Positions 45,975-55,348 of a stretch of 64,000 nucleotides of DNA are shown here, one piece after another (within the stretch, counting starts at the first letter, position 1; every line of letters starts with the position of its first letter). The stretch spans positions 573,001 to 637,000 of the forward strand of contig NZ_AP023367.1 in NCBI RefSeq assembly GCF_014218335.1, written 5' to 3'. The stretch comes from Anaerocolumna cellulosilytica (GTDB taxonomy: Bacteria; Bacillota; Clostridia; Lachnospirales; Lachnospiraceae). A program made the translations under genes and the position numbers. The notes under the pieces were generated by a model that saw nothing but the letters and a program-made list of their open reading frames with translations, had not been told where the DNA came from and did not search any database.

Positions 45975-46668
45975 CTAAACTCCCAGCTTATAACCAATGC
46001 CCCAAACAGTTTTAATATATTGAGGATTTTTGGGATTATCCTCGATTTTGTTTCTCAATCTGCTAATTTGGACATTTACAGTATTTTCATCTCCCAAATA
46101 ATCATCATTCCAAACAAGGTTATAGATCTGTGCTTTTGTATATACACGCTTTGGATTTAACATTAAAAGTTTTAATATTTCAAACTCTTTTGCTGTCAAC
46201 TCGATGACGGTGTCCTTTTTAATTACACAAAATTCATCAACATTTAATAGGATGTCTCCTACTCTTATCTCTTCGTTTTTTGGATTGTCAGTCATGTTAG
46301 AATATTGTTTAGAGCGCCTTAAGTTAGAGTTGACTCTTGCCATTAGCTCAGCCATTGAAAATGGTTTTGTAATATAGTCATCTGCTACCCATAGAGAGAC
46401 CGGAAACTTTATCGAATTCACTATCACGAGCCGAAAGGATAAGAATGGGGAGGGAACTATTTGTGCGGATTCTTTGTATGACATTAAAACCGTCTAGTTT
46501 TTGCAGCATTATATCCAGTAATACAAGGTCAAACGAATCTTCACCAAATATTTTGTATCCTGCTTCACCATTATGTGCCTCTATTAAATCAAAGCCTTCA
46601 TGTATAAAGAATTGTTTTATCATTTCACATATTTCTATGTCATCTTCAATTAGCAGTATCTTTTCCAC
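45975..46668 (-). pseudogene. Frameshifted OmpR-family response regulator
   Basis: On the minus strand the receiver domain starts MEKILLIEDDIEICEMI with the phospho-acceptor Asp at residue 52 (LLDIM), but one extra base near 46386 moves the frame at VSGLSMG and produces a stop at 46378-46380. In the next frame the protein resumes as ADDYITKPFSMAELMARV and continues through a winged-helix DNA-binding domain to GIGYKLGV at 45975. The conserved Lys of the receiver falls after the shift. No histidine kinase is adjacent. It is either a recent pseudogene or a sequencing error. Confidence 0.82.
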
Positions 46669-46909
46669 CCTATATTTCCTCTTCCTTACAAGATTTTTTT
46701 AAATATTTCTTTATTATATTTTGTATTAATAAAATATACAAGATAAACTATTGTCCAATAGAATGGTGCTTCGCAGTATTTAAACAGTTTTAGAGTATCA
46801 GAATATACACAGGATAGAAATGTAAGCTGTAATATATATGAATTACTGTCATAGGTTACATTATATCTGTGCGACATAGAAAAGATGAAAATAAATTCGA
46901 ATAATAAAT

Positions 46910-46993
46910 ATATTAATAAACAAATTAATTATATTAATTAAAAAATTAAATATATTAATAATGATATTGACAATATTAATTATGTGGTATATA
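46910..46993. repeat. Four 21-bp direct repeats with ATATTAAT core
   Basis: ATATTAAT occurs at 46910, 46931, 46952 and 46973, exactly 21 bp apart, i.e. two helical turns. The first two 21-mers match at 17 of 21 positions. The array runs into the -35 and spacer of the promoter for the DUF2089 operon. Confidence 0.7.
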
Positions 46994-46995
46994 GT
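46967..46995 (+). promoter_or_regulatory. Promoter of DUF2089 operon
   Basis: TTGACA (46967-46972), 17 bases, TATAGT (46990-46995), inside the repeat array. Confidence 0.7.
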
Positions 46996-47034
46996 ATAAT
47001 ATATAGAAAATATCCAAAAAAGGAAGTGTAGAAT

Positions 47035-47424
47035 TTGAAATATAAAGCACCTGGAAAATGCCCAGTATGTGGTGAAAAACTATCTATTACAAAATTGGGA
47101 TGTCCCAAATGCTCTACGACCATTGAAGGAGATTTCCAGCCCTGTGAATTTTGCCGCTTACCGGAAGATGACTTAGAATTTGTTAAAATATTTATTAAAT
47201 GCCGAGGAAGCATTAAAGACGTGGAAAAAGAAATGGGAATATCCTATCCAACAGTAAGAGGAAAGCTGGATTCTGTAATTAAGGCATTGGGATATGAGCT
47301 TGTGTCAAAAGAAAGTATCAAAGAGAAGGAAGTCAAAGATACATTAAAAAATGAAATTCTGGAACAGTTGTCGAAAGGTGAGATTACTGCTAAAGAGGCA
47401 ACAGAGAAGATTAAAAGTTTGTAG
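47035..47424 (+). CDS. DUF2089-family zinc-ribbon/HTH regulator
   Basis: A TTG start preceded by AAGGAAGTG. The 129-residue protein has four CxxC-type pairs (CPVCG, CPKCS, CEFC) in an N-terminal zinc ribbon, then a helix-turn-helix (KDVEKEMGISYPTVRGKLDSVIK). The C-terminal ILEQLSKGEITAKEATEKIK resembles the SHOCT-like motif at the start of the next protein. It is likely a transcription regulator of its own operon, perhaps binding the repeat array upstream. Homologues occur beside Yvl genes. Confidence 0.78.
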   Translation: MKYKAPGKCPVCGEKLSITKLGCPKCSTTIEGDFQPCEFCRLPEDDLEFVKIFIKCRGSIKDVEKEMGISYPTVRGKLDSVIKALGYELVSKESIKEKEVKDTLKNEILEQLSKGEITAKEATEKIKSL

Positions 47425-47469
47425 GTTGAATGATTAGTTGCGGTCAAAGGTCGCAGATGGGAGCTAACT

Positions 47470-47925
47470 ATGAGTGAACAGCATAAAATTTTAGAGATGA
47501 TAGAAAAAGGACAGATATCAGCGGTAGAGGGAATGGAACTTTTAGAGGCCTTAAAAGGAACAAATGAAACAGAGCAGGAAATAAATCATAATAGTGCTCA
47601 GACAGCTGTTGTATCCTCCAGGAAGAAATATAAGTATTTAAAAGTTAAGGTAACTTCTGATAATAATTCAGTTAATGTCAATGTGAATGTACCAATAAAA
47701 CTTATATCAGCGGTTGGCAGCGTTGCAGGACGCTTACAAACCATGATTCCGGAGGATGCCAGAAGACAGATGGAAAGCAAAGGAATCAACATTAATGACA
47801 TTGACTTTGGTAAGATTATTGAGGAAGTATTAAATGGAACAATAGAAGACCCGAATATTGTTGATGTGGAAGTCTGGGATGATAGTCATAATACAACAGT
47901 AAAGGTTAAGATTTATGTGGAATAG
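47470..47925 (+). CDS. SHOCT-like/YvlB-type protein
   Basis: A 151-residue protein with an N-terminal helical motif (KILEMIEKGQISAVEGMELLEALKG) shared with the DUF2089 C-terminus, and a C-terminal beta-rich part (VNVNVPIKLI, VDVEVWDDSHNTTVKVKIYVE). This arrangement resembles YvlB-family proteins of Firmicute envelope-stress operons. No membrane segment is seen. Its stop is 15 bp before the small ORF. Confidence 0.62.
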   Translation: MSEQHKILEMIEKGQISAVEGMELLEALKGTNETEQEINHNSAQTAVVSSRKKYKYLKVKVTSDNNSVNVNVNVPIKLISAVGSVAGRLQTMIPEDARRQMESKGININDIDFGKIIEEVLNGTIEDPNIVDVEVWDDSHNTTVKVKIYVE

Positions 47926-47940
47926 AGGAGTTCGACTGAT

Positions 47941-48120
47941 ATGGCTGCAGTTACAGGTATCTTTTTTTCAAAGGGAGCATACCATACCATATCAGTCCCG
48001 GCAAGAAAGATATTACTTGACGCTGGTGTAAAACTACTAGAATTCATGTCTGTAGGAGAGGCTTATAATTTAGTAGATATATCTATTGATAAGGTGAAGA
48101 TAGTTATAGAAGTGAAATAA
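47941..48120 (+). CDS. Small 59-residue YvlB-related protein
   Basis: A complete ATG-TAA reading frame with GAGGAG nine bases upstream and correct spacing within the operon. The residues VPARKILLDAGVKLLEF echo the VPIKLISAVGSVAGRL part of the previous protein, suggesting a duplicated half-domain. Easily missed for its length. Function unknown. Confidence 0.62.
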   Translation: MAAVTGIFFSKGAYHTISVPARKILLDAGVKLLEFMSVGEAYNLVDISIDKVKIVIEVK

Positions 48121-48173
48121 AGTGTGCGCAAGTGTAGCCTAAGTTTGCACTAGTGCATAGATGGGAGTTTATT

Positions 48174-48521
48174 ATGATAAAATTGGCAGTAAAATATTTA
48201 TCCATTGTCATATCTATCTATATACTTTCTATGGCGGTAGATACGATAATGATTTATGAAACCGATGCTTTATTGATAATGGGAGTTGTACTTTTAATCG
48301 TGAATCTGGTATTAAAGCCGATACTTCTGCTGATTACATTACCGTTTAATGTTATGACACTGGGCTTATTTGGCTTCATTGTGAATGCCTGGACGATTAT
48401 GATTGCAGACCATTTTGTATATGGAATCAGTATGGGAGGATTTTTTAATTCACTACTGGCTGCCTTGGTGATTGTAGTAATACAACATTTATTAAAGGAT
48501 ATTCTACAACCATCAAAATAG
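48174..48521 (+). CDS. YvlD-type (holin superfamily IV) membrane protein
   Basis: The start at 48174 has GGGAG six bases upstream. The 115-residue product contains four hydrophobic segments, LVLKPILLLITLPFNVMTLGLFGFIVNAW being typical of the PF04020/YvlD family. It is the last gene of the DUF2089 operon, so the operon probably responds to membrane or envelope stress as in Bacillus yvlABCD. Confidence 0.75.
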   Translation: MIKLAVKYLSIVISIYILSMAVDTIMIYETDALLIMGVVLLIVNLVLKPILLLITLPFNVMTLGLFGFIVNAWTIMIADHFVYGISMGGFFNSLLAALVIVVIQHLLKDILQPSK

Positions 48522-48547
48522 AGTTGGAAAAAGCATCTTTACTTTAC

Positions 48548-48596
48548 AAGAATCGCTGTATCTCATAAGACGTTGAGAACAGCGGTTCTTTTTTTA
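48548..48596 (+). terminator. Terminator after Yvl-type operon
   Basis: AAGAATCGCTGT and ACAGCGGTTCTT form a 12-bp stem, then TTTTTT. Confidence 0.88.
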
Positions 48597-48761
48597 TATA
48601 TACCTAATAGGTATTCGCCATAAGTTATTGTTGACCTAGTTAAAATATGTTATGATAGTAAATAGAAATTACTATAGAGAACTGCGAGTGTGTTGCTGTT
48701 AGATTTGTCTTAAGCAGATAGTATAACGGTGACATTTAAAAGTTGAAAGGTTTAGGTTCAT

Positions 48762-51700
48762 ATGAATTTTACTCATTTACATTTACATACAGAATACAGT
48801 TTACTGGATGGTTCCGGTAAGATTCGAGAAATGGTAGCCAGAGTGAAAGAACTCGGAATGGACAGTATGGCAATAACAGATCATGGTGTCATGTATGGAG
48901 TTATAGACTTTTACAGAACCTGTCTATCAGAGGGAATCAGGCCGATTATTGGTTGCGAAGTCTACGTAGCACCAGGTTCCAGGTTTGACCGGGAGGCTAA
49001 TTCGTCCGACGACAGATATTATCATCTGGTGTTGCTTGCAGAAAATAATACGGGATATGCCAATCTGATGAAGATTGTGTCTTTGGGTTTTTTGGAAGGC
49101 TTTTATTATAAACCAAGAGTTGATTTTGAGGTATTAAGAAGTTACAGTGAAGGAATTATTGCCTTAAGTGCTTGTCTTGGGGGAGAAGTAGCTAGTAATT
49201 TAAGAAAAGGCTTTTATGAAGAAGGAAAAAAAGCTGCTTTAAATCTCAGAGATATCTTTGGAGATAACAATTTCTTCTTAGAACTCCAAGACCATGGAAT
49301 TCCTGAACAAAATACGGTAAATCAAGGCTTGCTTCGCATGAACGAGGAGACAGGGATACCTCTTGTAGCTACCAATGATGTTCACTATACTCTAGATAGC
49401 GATGCTACCTCACATGACATTCTCTTATGCATTCAGACCCAAAAAAAGGTGACAGATGAAAACCGTATGCGTTATGAGGGGGGGCAGTACTTTATTAAAT
49501 CTCCAAAAGAGATGCAAAGTCTTTTCCCTTACGCTCTGGAGGCTCTTAACAATACCCATAAGATAGCCATGCGCTGTAACGTAGAGATAGAATTCGGAGA
49601 GTATAAGCTGCCTAAATTTGATGTACCGGCAAGCTTTACAGCACTTGAATATTTGCAAAAACTTTGCCGGGACGGGCTTAAAGAAAGATATCCCAATCCT
49701 TCAAAGGAGTTATTAGAACGTTTAGACTATGAAATCGAAACGATAAGAAGTATGGGGTTTGTTGATTACTTCCTAATTGTTGGAGATTTTATAAAGTACG
49801 CCAGAGACAATGATATTATGGTAGGACCCGGAAGGGGCAGCGCTGCCGGCAGTCTTGTATCGTATTCGCTAGGCATTACCAATATTGATCCAATTAAGTA
49901 TAACCTCCTGTTTGAGCGTTTCTTAAACCCCGAAAGACTTACTATGCCGGATATTGATATTGACTTCTGCTTCGAACGAAGACAGGAAGTCATTGATTAT
50001 GTAGTGGAAAAGTACGGTAAAGACCGGGTGGTGCAGATAGTAACCTTCGGAACGATGGCTGCAAGAGCGGTTATCCGTGATGTTGGACGTGTTTTGGATT
50101 TAGGTTATGCCAGAGTGGACACCGTGGCCAAAATGATACCTACAGAACTTGGAATTACAATAGAAAAGGCTTTAAAGCAGAATGCAGAATTACGAACTCT
50201 TTATCATGAGGATGAAGAGATTAAATATTTAATTGATATGTCCATGCGGCTTGAGGGACTTCCCCGTCACACCTCAATGCATGCGGCAGGAGTTGTTATT
50301 AGTAAAGCGCCTGTTATGGAATATGTACCGGTGTCAAGGGCTTCTGATGAATCCGTTACAACCCAGTTTACAATGACCATCTTAGAGGAACTTGGGCTTT
50401 TAAAAATGGACTTCTTAGGTTTAAGAACACTTACGGTTATCCAAAACGCCGTACGTTTAATCAATCGAAAACGAAATGACAGTGAGATACTTGATATTAA
50501 TAAAATTGATTATTCTGATAAAGAAGTGTATACACTTATTGCCTCTGGCAAGACAGAAGGAATTTTTCAGTTAGAAAGTGCCGGTATGAAAAGCTTCATG
50601 AAGGAACTAAAACCAAGAGGAATGGAGGATATTATCGCGGGTATCTCCCTATATCGTCCGGGTCCCATGGACTTTATTCCAAAGTATGTAAGAGGTAAGA
50701 ATGAAGCCGGACAGATACAATATGACTGTCCCCAGTTAGAACCCATATTATCGCCTACCTATGGCTGTATCGTATACCAGGAACAGGTTATGCAGATTGT
50801 GCGTGATTTGGCAGGTTACAGCTACGGAAGAAGCGATTTGGTACGCCGTGCCATGTCTAAGAAAAAGGCTTCTGTAATGGAAAAGGAACGCCATAACTTT
50901 GTATATGGTAATGAAGAGGAAGGCGTTCTAGGTTGTATGAAAAACGGAATTTCTGAAAAGGTAGCCAACCATATTTTTGATGAGATGACGGATTTTGCAA
51001 AGTATGCCTTTAATAAGTCCCATGCAGCAGCTTATGCAGTGGTAGCTTATCAAACGGCATATTTAAAATGTTACTATCCCATTGAGTTTATGGCAGCGTT
51101 AATGACTTCTGTTATTGATAATCCGGGTAAGGTTGCCGAATATATCTTTACCTGCCGTCAAATGGGAATTAAAATATTACCTCCCGATATCAATGAAGGC
51201 TATAGCACCTTCTCTGTTTCAGAGGGTGCAATACGGTATGGATTATCAGCTATTAAAGGTTTGGGAAGACCGGTAATTGATGCTGTAGTAAGAGAAAGAG
51301 AACTCAATGGCAGATTCACTAGTCTGAACGATTTTGCAGAGAGGCTCTCTGGTAAAGAAGTAAATAAACGAACGGTTGAAAGTTTTATAAAGTCCGGTGC
51401 TTTTGACAGTCTTTCGGGTACCAGAAAACAATTAATGATGGTATATGTACAGATACTAGATGATATAGCACAAAATAAGAAGAAAAACCTGACCGGACAA
51501 TTAAGTCTTTTTGACTTCGCAGGGGAAAAAGAGGCGGCGGATTATGAAATAAATCTTCCGGATGTAGGTGAATATACCATGGAGCAGAAGTTAAGCTTTG
51601 AAAAAGAAGTACTAGGTATCTATGTAAGCGGGCATCCCTTGGAAGCTTATGAAGAACTGATGAAAAAGAACATTACTGCAACAACTCTGGATTTTGCAAT

Positions 51701-52250
51701 GGATGAGGAAACCAACGAGGTAAAGGTAAAGGATGGTGATACAGCAACAGTGGGAGGAATGATTTCCCAAAAAACCATTAAGACGACCAGAAACAATACC
51801 ATGATGGCGTTTATTACTTTAGAAGACATGGTTGGAGCAGTAGAGATAATCATATTTCCAAGAGATTACGAAAAGTATAAAATCTTTCTGTCCGAGGATA
51901 ATAAGATACTGGTAAGAGGAAAAATAACGGTAGAAGAAGAAAAGGCTGCAAAGCTGATATGTCAAGAAATTATTCCCTTTGATCATATTCAAAAAGAAGT
52001 CTGGATAAAATATCCAGACAAGCAAAGATTTGTAGAAGATGAACAAAACCTATATCAAATTTTAAGTGATTATGACGGAGAAGATAGCGTTTGTATATTT
52101 TTGGAATGTGAAAAAGCAATAAAACACCTGCCTAAAAGCAAAAGTATTAAGGCAGATATAGAACTCCTGGATAAGCTAAAGAAAACCTATGGTGAGGCAA
52201 ATATCAAAGTGGTGGAAAAGAGTATTGAAAAAGCCAGAAAAAAGGATTAA
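48762..52250 (+). CDS. dnaE: DNA polymerase III subunit alpha (DnaE)
   Basis: A 1162-residue C-family polymerase. The N-terminal PHP domain begins HLHLHTEYSLLDG, the palm has PDIDIDFCFERRQEV near residue 400, and an OB-fold lies near residues 990-1060. In Firmicutes this DnaE-type enzyme extends primers, while PolC does most leading-strand synthesis. Its start follows an AAAGG-type site. Full length, no exonuclease insertion. Confidence 0.96.
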   Translation: MNFTHLHLHTEYSLLDGSGKIREMVARVKELGMDSMAITDHGVMYGVIDFYRTCLSEGIRPIIGCEVYVAPGSRFDREANSSDDRYYHLVLLAENNTGYANLMKIVSLGFLEGFYYKPRVDFEVLRSYSEGIIALSACLGGEVASNLRKGFYEEGKKAALNLRDIFGDNNFFLELQDHGIPEQNTVNQGLLRMNEETGIPLVATNDVHYTLDSDATSHDILLCIQTQKKVTDENRMRYEGGQYFIKSPKEMQSLFPYALEALNNTHKIAMRCNVEIEFGEYKLPKFDVPASFTALEYLQKLCRDGLKERYPNPSKELLERLDYEIETIRSMGFVDYFLIVGDFIKYARDNDIMVGPGRGSAAGSLVSYSLGITNIDPIKYNLLFERFLNPERLTMPDIDIDFCFERRQEVIDYVVEKYGKDRVVQIVTFGTMAARAVIRDVGRVLDLGYARVDTVAKMIPTELGITIEKALKQNAELRTLYHEDEEIKYLIDMSMRLEGLPRHTSMHAAGVVISKAPVMEYVPVSRASDESVTTQFTMTILEELGLLKMDFLGLRTLTVIQNAVRLINRKRNDSEILDINKIDYSDKEVYTLIASGKTEGIFQLESAGMKSFMKELKPRGMEDIIAGISLYRPGPMDFIPKYVRGKNEAGQIQYDCPQLEPILSPTYGCIVYQEQVMQIVRDLAGYSYGRSDLVRRAMSKKKASVMEKERHNFVYGNEEEGVLGCMKNGISEKVANHIFDEMTDFAKYAFNKSHAAAYAVVAYQTAYLKCYYPIEFMAALMTSVIDNPGKVAEYIFTCRQMGIKILPPDINEGYSTFSVSEGAIRYGLSAIKGLGRPVIDAVVRERELNGRFTSLNDFAERLSGKEVNKRTVESFIKSGAFDSLSGTRKQLMMVYVQILDDIAQNKKKNLTGQLSLFDFAGEKEAADYEINLPDVGEYTMEQKLSFEKEVLGIYVSGHPLEAYEELMKKNITATTLDFAMDEETNEVKVKDGDTATVGGMISQKTIKTTRNNTMMAFITLEDMVGAVEIIIFPRDYEKYKIFLSEDNKILVRGKITVEEEKAAKLICQEIIPFDHIQKEVWIKYPDKQRFVEDEQNLYQILSDYDGEDSVCIFLECEKAIKHLPKSKSIKADIELLDKLKKTYGEANIKVVEKSIEKARKKD

Positions 52251-52286
52251 AATAATAAGGATTTAGTTTTCTTGGAGGTGAACGTT

Positions 52287-53261
52287 ATGGCAAAGGAAAT
52301 CAAGACAATCGGTATACTTACCAGTGGTGGTGATGCACCGGGAATGAATGCTGCAATCAGAGCAGTTGTCAGGACTGCTTTAGCTAACGGTATTGCAGTA
52401 AAGGGAATCCGCAGAGGGTATAGCGGATTGCTGGAAGAAGATATTGTTGATATGGACGCCAAAAGTGTTGCAGATATTATCCAAAGAGGCGGTACCATAC
52501 TTTACACAGCAAGATGTAAGGAGTTCATGACAAAAGAGGGTCAGGACAAGGGTGCTGAGATTTGCAGAAAGCACGGCATTGACGGATTGGTTGTTATTGG
52601 AGGAGACGGTTCTTTCCAGGGTGCAGCCAGGCTTGCAGAACGTGGAATCAATACGGTAGCTTTACCAGGTACCATTGATTTGGATATTGCATGCACAGAT
52701 TATACCATAGGATTTGACACAGCAGTTAATACAGCTATGGAATCCATTGATAAGGTAAGGGATACTTCAACATCTCATGAAAGATGCAGTATTATTGAGG
52801 TTATGGGAAGAAATGCAGGCTACATCGCTCTATGGTGTGGTATTGCTAATGGTGCTGAGGACATACTGATTACTGAAAGATATGACCACGATGAACAGCG
52901 TATTATCAATAATATCATTGAAAAAAGAAAGGTCGGCAAGAAACATCATATTATCGTAAATGCAGAAGGTATTGGTGATTCTTACGGATTGGCTAAACGA
53001 ATTGAGGATGCTACCGGCATGGAATCCAGAGCTACTATCATTGGACATATTCAAAGAGGCGGAAGTCCTACTTGTAAAGACAGGGTATACGCGTCCACAA
53101 TGGGTGCTATCTCTGTTGATTTATTATGCCAGGGAGAAAGTAATCGTGTCGTAGGTTACAGAGATGGAAAATTTGTAAATTATGATATACAAGAAGCTCT
53201 TGCAATGACCAAAGATGTGGATCAATACATGTTTGAAATGGCAAGAAAGTTATCTAGATAA
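52287..53261 (+). CDS. pfkA: ATP-dependent 6-phosphofructokinase
   Basis: A 324-residue PfkA with GGAGGTG before its ATG at 52287. ILTSGGDAPGMNAAIRA opens it, GGDGSFQGA is the ATP-type (not PPi-type) loop, and GHIQRGGSPT follows. The catalytic motif normally TIDNDI reads TIDLDI, leaving the catalytic Asp but replacing the usual Asn. It controls flux into glycolysis. A terminator follows. Confidence 0.94.
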   Translation: MAKEIKTIGILTSGGDAPGMNAAIRAVVRTALANGIAVKGIRRGYSGLLEEDIVDMDAKSVADIIQRGGTILYTARCKEFMTKEGQDKGAEICRKHGIDGLVVIGGDGSFQGAARLAERGINTVALPGTIDLDIACTDYTIGFDTAVNTAMESIDKVRDTSTSHERCSIIEVMGRNAGYIALWCGIANGAEDILITERYDHDEQRIINNIIEKRKVGKKHHIIVNAEGIGDSYGLAKRIEDATGMESRATIIGHIQRGGSPTCKDRVYASTMGAISVDLLCQGESNRVVGYRDGKFVNYDIQEALAMTKDVDQYMFEMARKLSR

Positions 53262-53363
53262 TGAACATGATTAATATCTCTACAAATACCATTTCTTCAA
53301 AACAAGATATTATGTAATAGTACAAGTATCTTTAAAATAAGTCATTCATGCAATGAAGCGAGG

Positions 53364-53424
53364 AGCCTGACCTTAGTAGCGCTTATGTGTCATAAGTGCC
53401 TTAGCTGTGGTCAGGCTTTTTTTA
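53364..53424 (+). terminator. pfkA terminator
   Basis: AGCCTGACC and GGTCAGGCT pair, with an inner GCGCTTATG/CATAAGTGC stem, followed by seven T. Confidence 0.88.
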
Positions 53425-53560
53425 CCTTTCAGGGAAAGATATTGTTCGTGATAGGATACTGATTGAAGAAACGAATAAGTTGTTATAGCCAGTAACAACG
53501 CCTTTAAGAAAACGGTACGGAAGATACAATTTAACTATCATTCATTAGAAAGAGGTTGAC

Positions 53561-55315
53561 ATGAGTAATAAATTTAAGAAATTTTTATCCTACTATAAGC
53601 CCTACATGGGACTGTTTCTGACAGATATGTTTTTTGCCTTGCTAGCAGCAGGAGTATCCTTAGTATATCCTCTGATTGTAAGGTATATTACCAGTGATTT
53701 ACTTGTGAATTATGAGCTTAGTGAAGCCTTTGACACGATTATAAAGCTAGGATTGCTAATGATAGGCCTGGCTATTATTGAATTGGTAAGTAACTTTTAC
53801 ATATCCTATCAGGGACATGTAATGGGGGCAAGAATGGAATATGACATGAGAAATGACATATTCGAGCATTACCAGAAACTATCCTTTAATTTTTATGATA
53901 ATCAGAAAACCGGCCAGTTAATGACAAGAATAACCAATGATCTTTTTGATATAACTGAATTGAGCCATCACGGTCCGGAAGATATAGTAATATCTATCAT
54001 AAAATTCGTAGGTGCATTTGTTATCTTAATTAACATAAATCTCCCTATTACCCTGATTGTGTTTGCATTTATACCGATTATGTTTATATTTGCTTACTAC
54101 ATGAAGAACCGTATGAATCGTGCCTTTCGTAAAAACAGGGAGCGAATTGCAGAAATCAATGCTCAGATTGAAGATAATTTATCCGGTATCCGTGTTGTTA
54201 AATCCTTTGCCAATGAAAATAAAGAAATGGATAAATTTCATGACGGTAATCTCAAATTCGTAGAAAGTAAACGTAACAGTTATTGGCAAATGGCGACCTT
54301 CCATTCCGGACTTGGACTTTTTACCAGTTTAATTAATGTTGCGGTAATCCTTGGCGGAACTATATTTATGCTGAATGACATTATTGTTTTAAGCGACTTG
54401 CTAACGTTCTTACTCTATATTAATACGATTATTGAACCAGTGCGTAAATTGATTAACTTTACCGAACAGTTCCAGAATGGTATCACCGGATTTGATCGTT
54501 TTATGGAAATTATGGAGATTCAACCGGATATTACCGATAAAAAGGATGCGGTTGCATTAAAAGAGGTAAAGGGTCAAATTGAATTTCAAGATGTATCCTT
54601 TAAATATATTGATACAAAGGCGGATGTATTTCGCGATATTAATCTTAAGGTAGAAGCAGGAGATTATTTGGCGCTGGTAGGGTCTTCTGGCGTAGGTAAG
54701 ACAACTCTGTGCAGTTTAATTCCAAGGTTTTATGAAGTAAACACCGGAAAGATTTTATTAGATGGTATTGATATCCGTGATATCAAATTACGTTCTTTGC
54801 GTAAAAACATCGGTATTGTACAACAGGATGTATACCTTTTTGCAGGTACAGTACTTGAAAATATACGCTATGGTAAATTAGAAGCAACGGATGAAGAAAT
54901 TATTGAAGCTGCAAAGAATGCCAATGCCCATGCGTTTATCATGGAACTGCCTGACGGTTATAACACCTATATCGGACAAAGAGGTGTGAAGTTATCAGGA
55001 GGGCAGAAACAGCGTATCAGTATAGCCAGAGTATTCCTTAAAAACCCTCCGATACTTATCTTTGATGAAGCAACCTCAGCACTGGATAATGAAAGTGAAA
55101 AGGTGGTTCAGGAATCTCTGGAGAAGTTGGCAAAAAATAGAACTACGTTTGTAATTGCTCATAGACTTTCTACCATTCGTAATGCCAAAAACATCATTGT
55201 GTTAACGGAGGAAGGTATTAAAGAACGTGGTAATCATCAGGAACTGCTTGAGAAAGACGGTGTATATGCAAGTCTTTATAAACTAACTCAGAACGGAGAG
55301 CCGGGACTAGCATAA
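53561..55315 (+). CDS. ABC exporter (half-transporter)
   Basis: A 584-residue half-transporter. Residues 1-320 contain six membrane segments of the exporter type; residues about 340-584 form the ATPase with GSSGVGKTT, LSGGQKQRIS and LIFDEATSALD. It is of the MsbA/lipid-or-drug exporter type. The neighbour is a Cof-type phosphatase and no partner gene is adjacent, so it may work as a homodimer. Substrate unknown. Confidence 0.9.
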   Translation: MSNKFKKFLSYYKPYMGLFLTDMFFALLAAGVSLVYPLIVRYITSDLLVNYELSEAFDTIIKLGLLMIGLAIIELVSNFYISYQGHVMGARMEYDMRNDIFEHYQKLSFNFYDNQKTGQLMTRITNDLFDITELSHHGPEDIVISIIKFVGAFVILININLPITLIVFAFIPIMFIFAYYMKNRMNRAFRKNRERIAEINAQIEDNLSGIRVVKSFANENKEMDKFHDGNLKFVESKRNSYWQMATFHSGLGLFTSLINVAVILGGTIFMLNDIIVLSDLLTFLLYINTIIEPVRKLINFTEQFQNGITGFDRFMEIMEIQPDITDKKDAVALKEVKGQIEFQDVSFKYIDTKADVFRDINLKVEAGDYLALVGSSGVGKTTLCSLIPRFYEVNTGKILLDGIDIRDIKLRSLRKNIGIVQQDVYLFAGTVLENIRYGKLEATDEEIIEAAKNANAHAFIMELPDGYNTYIGQRGVKLSGGQKQRISIARVFLKNPPILIFDEATSALDNESEKVVQESLEKLAKNRTTFVIAHRLSTIRNAKNIIVLTEEGIKERGNHQELLEKDGVYASLYKLTQNGEPGLA

Positions 55316-55348
55316 CCGGTATAGATACAATCAGAAAGCGAGGCATTA

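Noticed and set aside
46686-46877. 63-codon minus-strand frame upstream of the response regulator
   Set aside because: AT-rich, no RBS, no recognisable domain.
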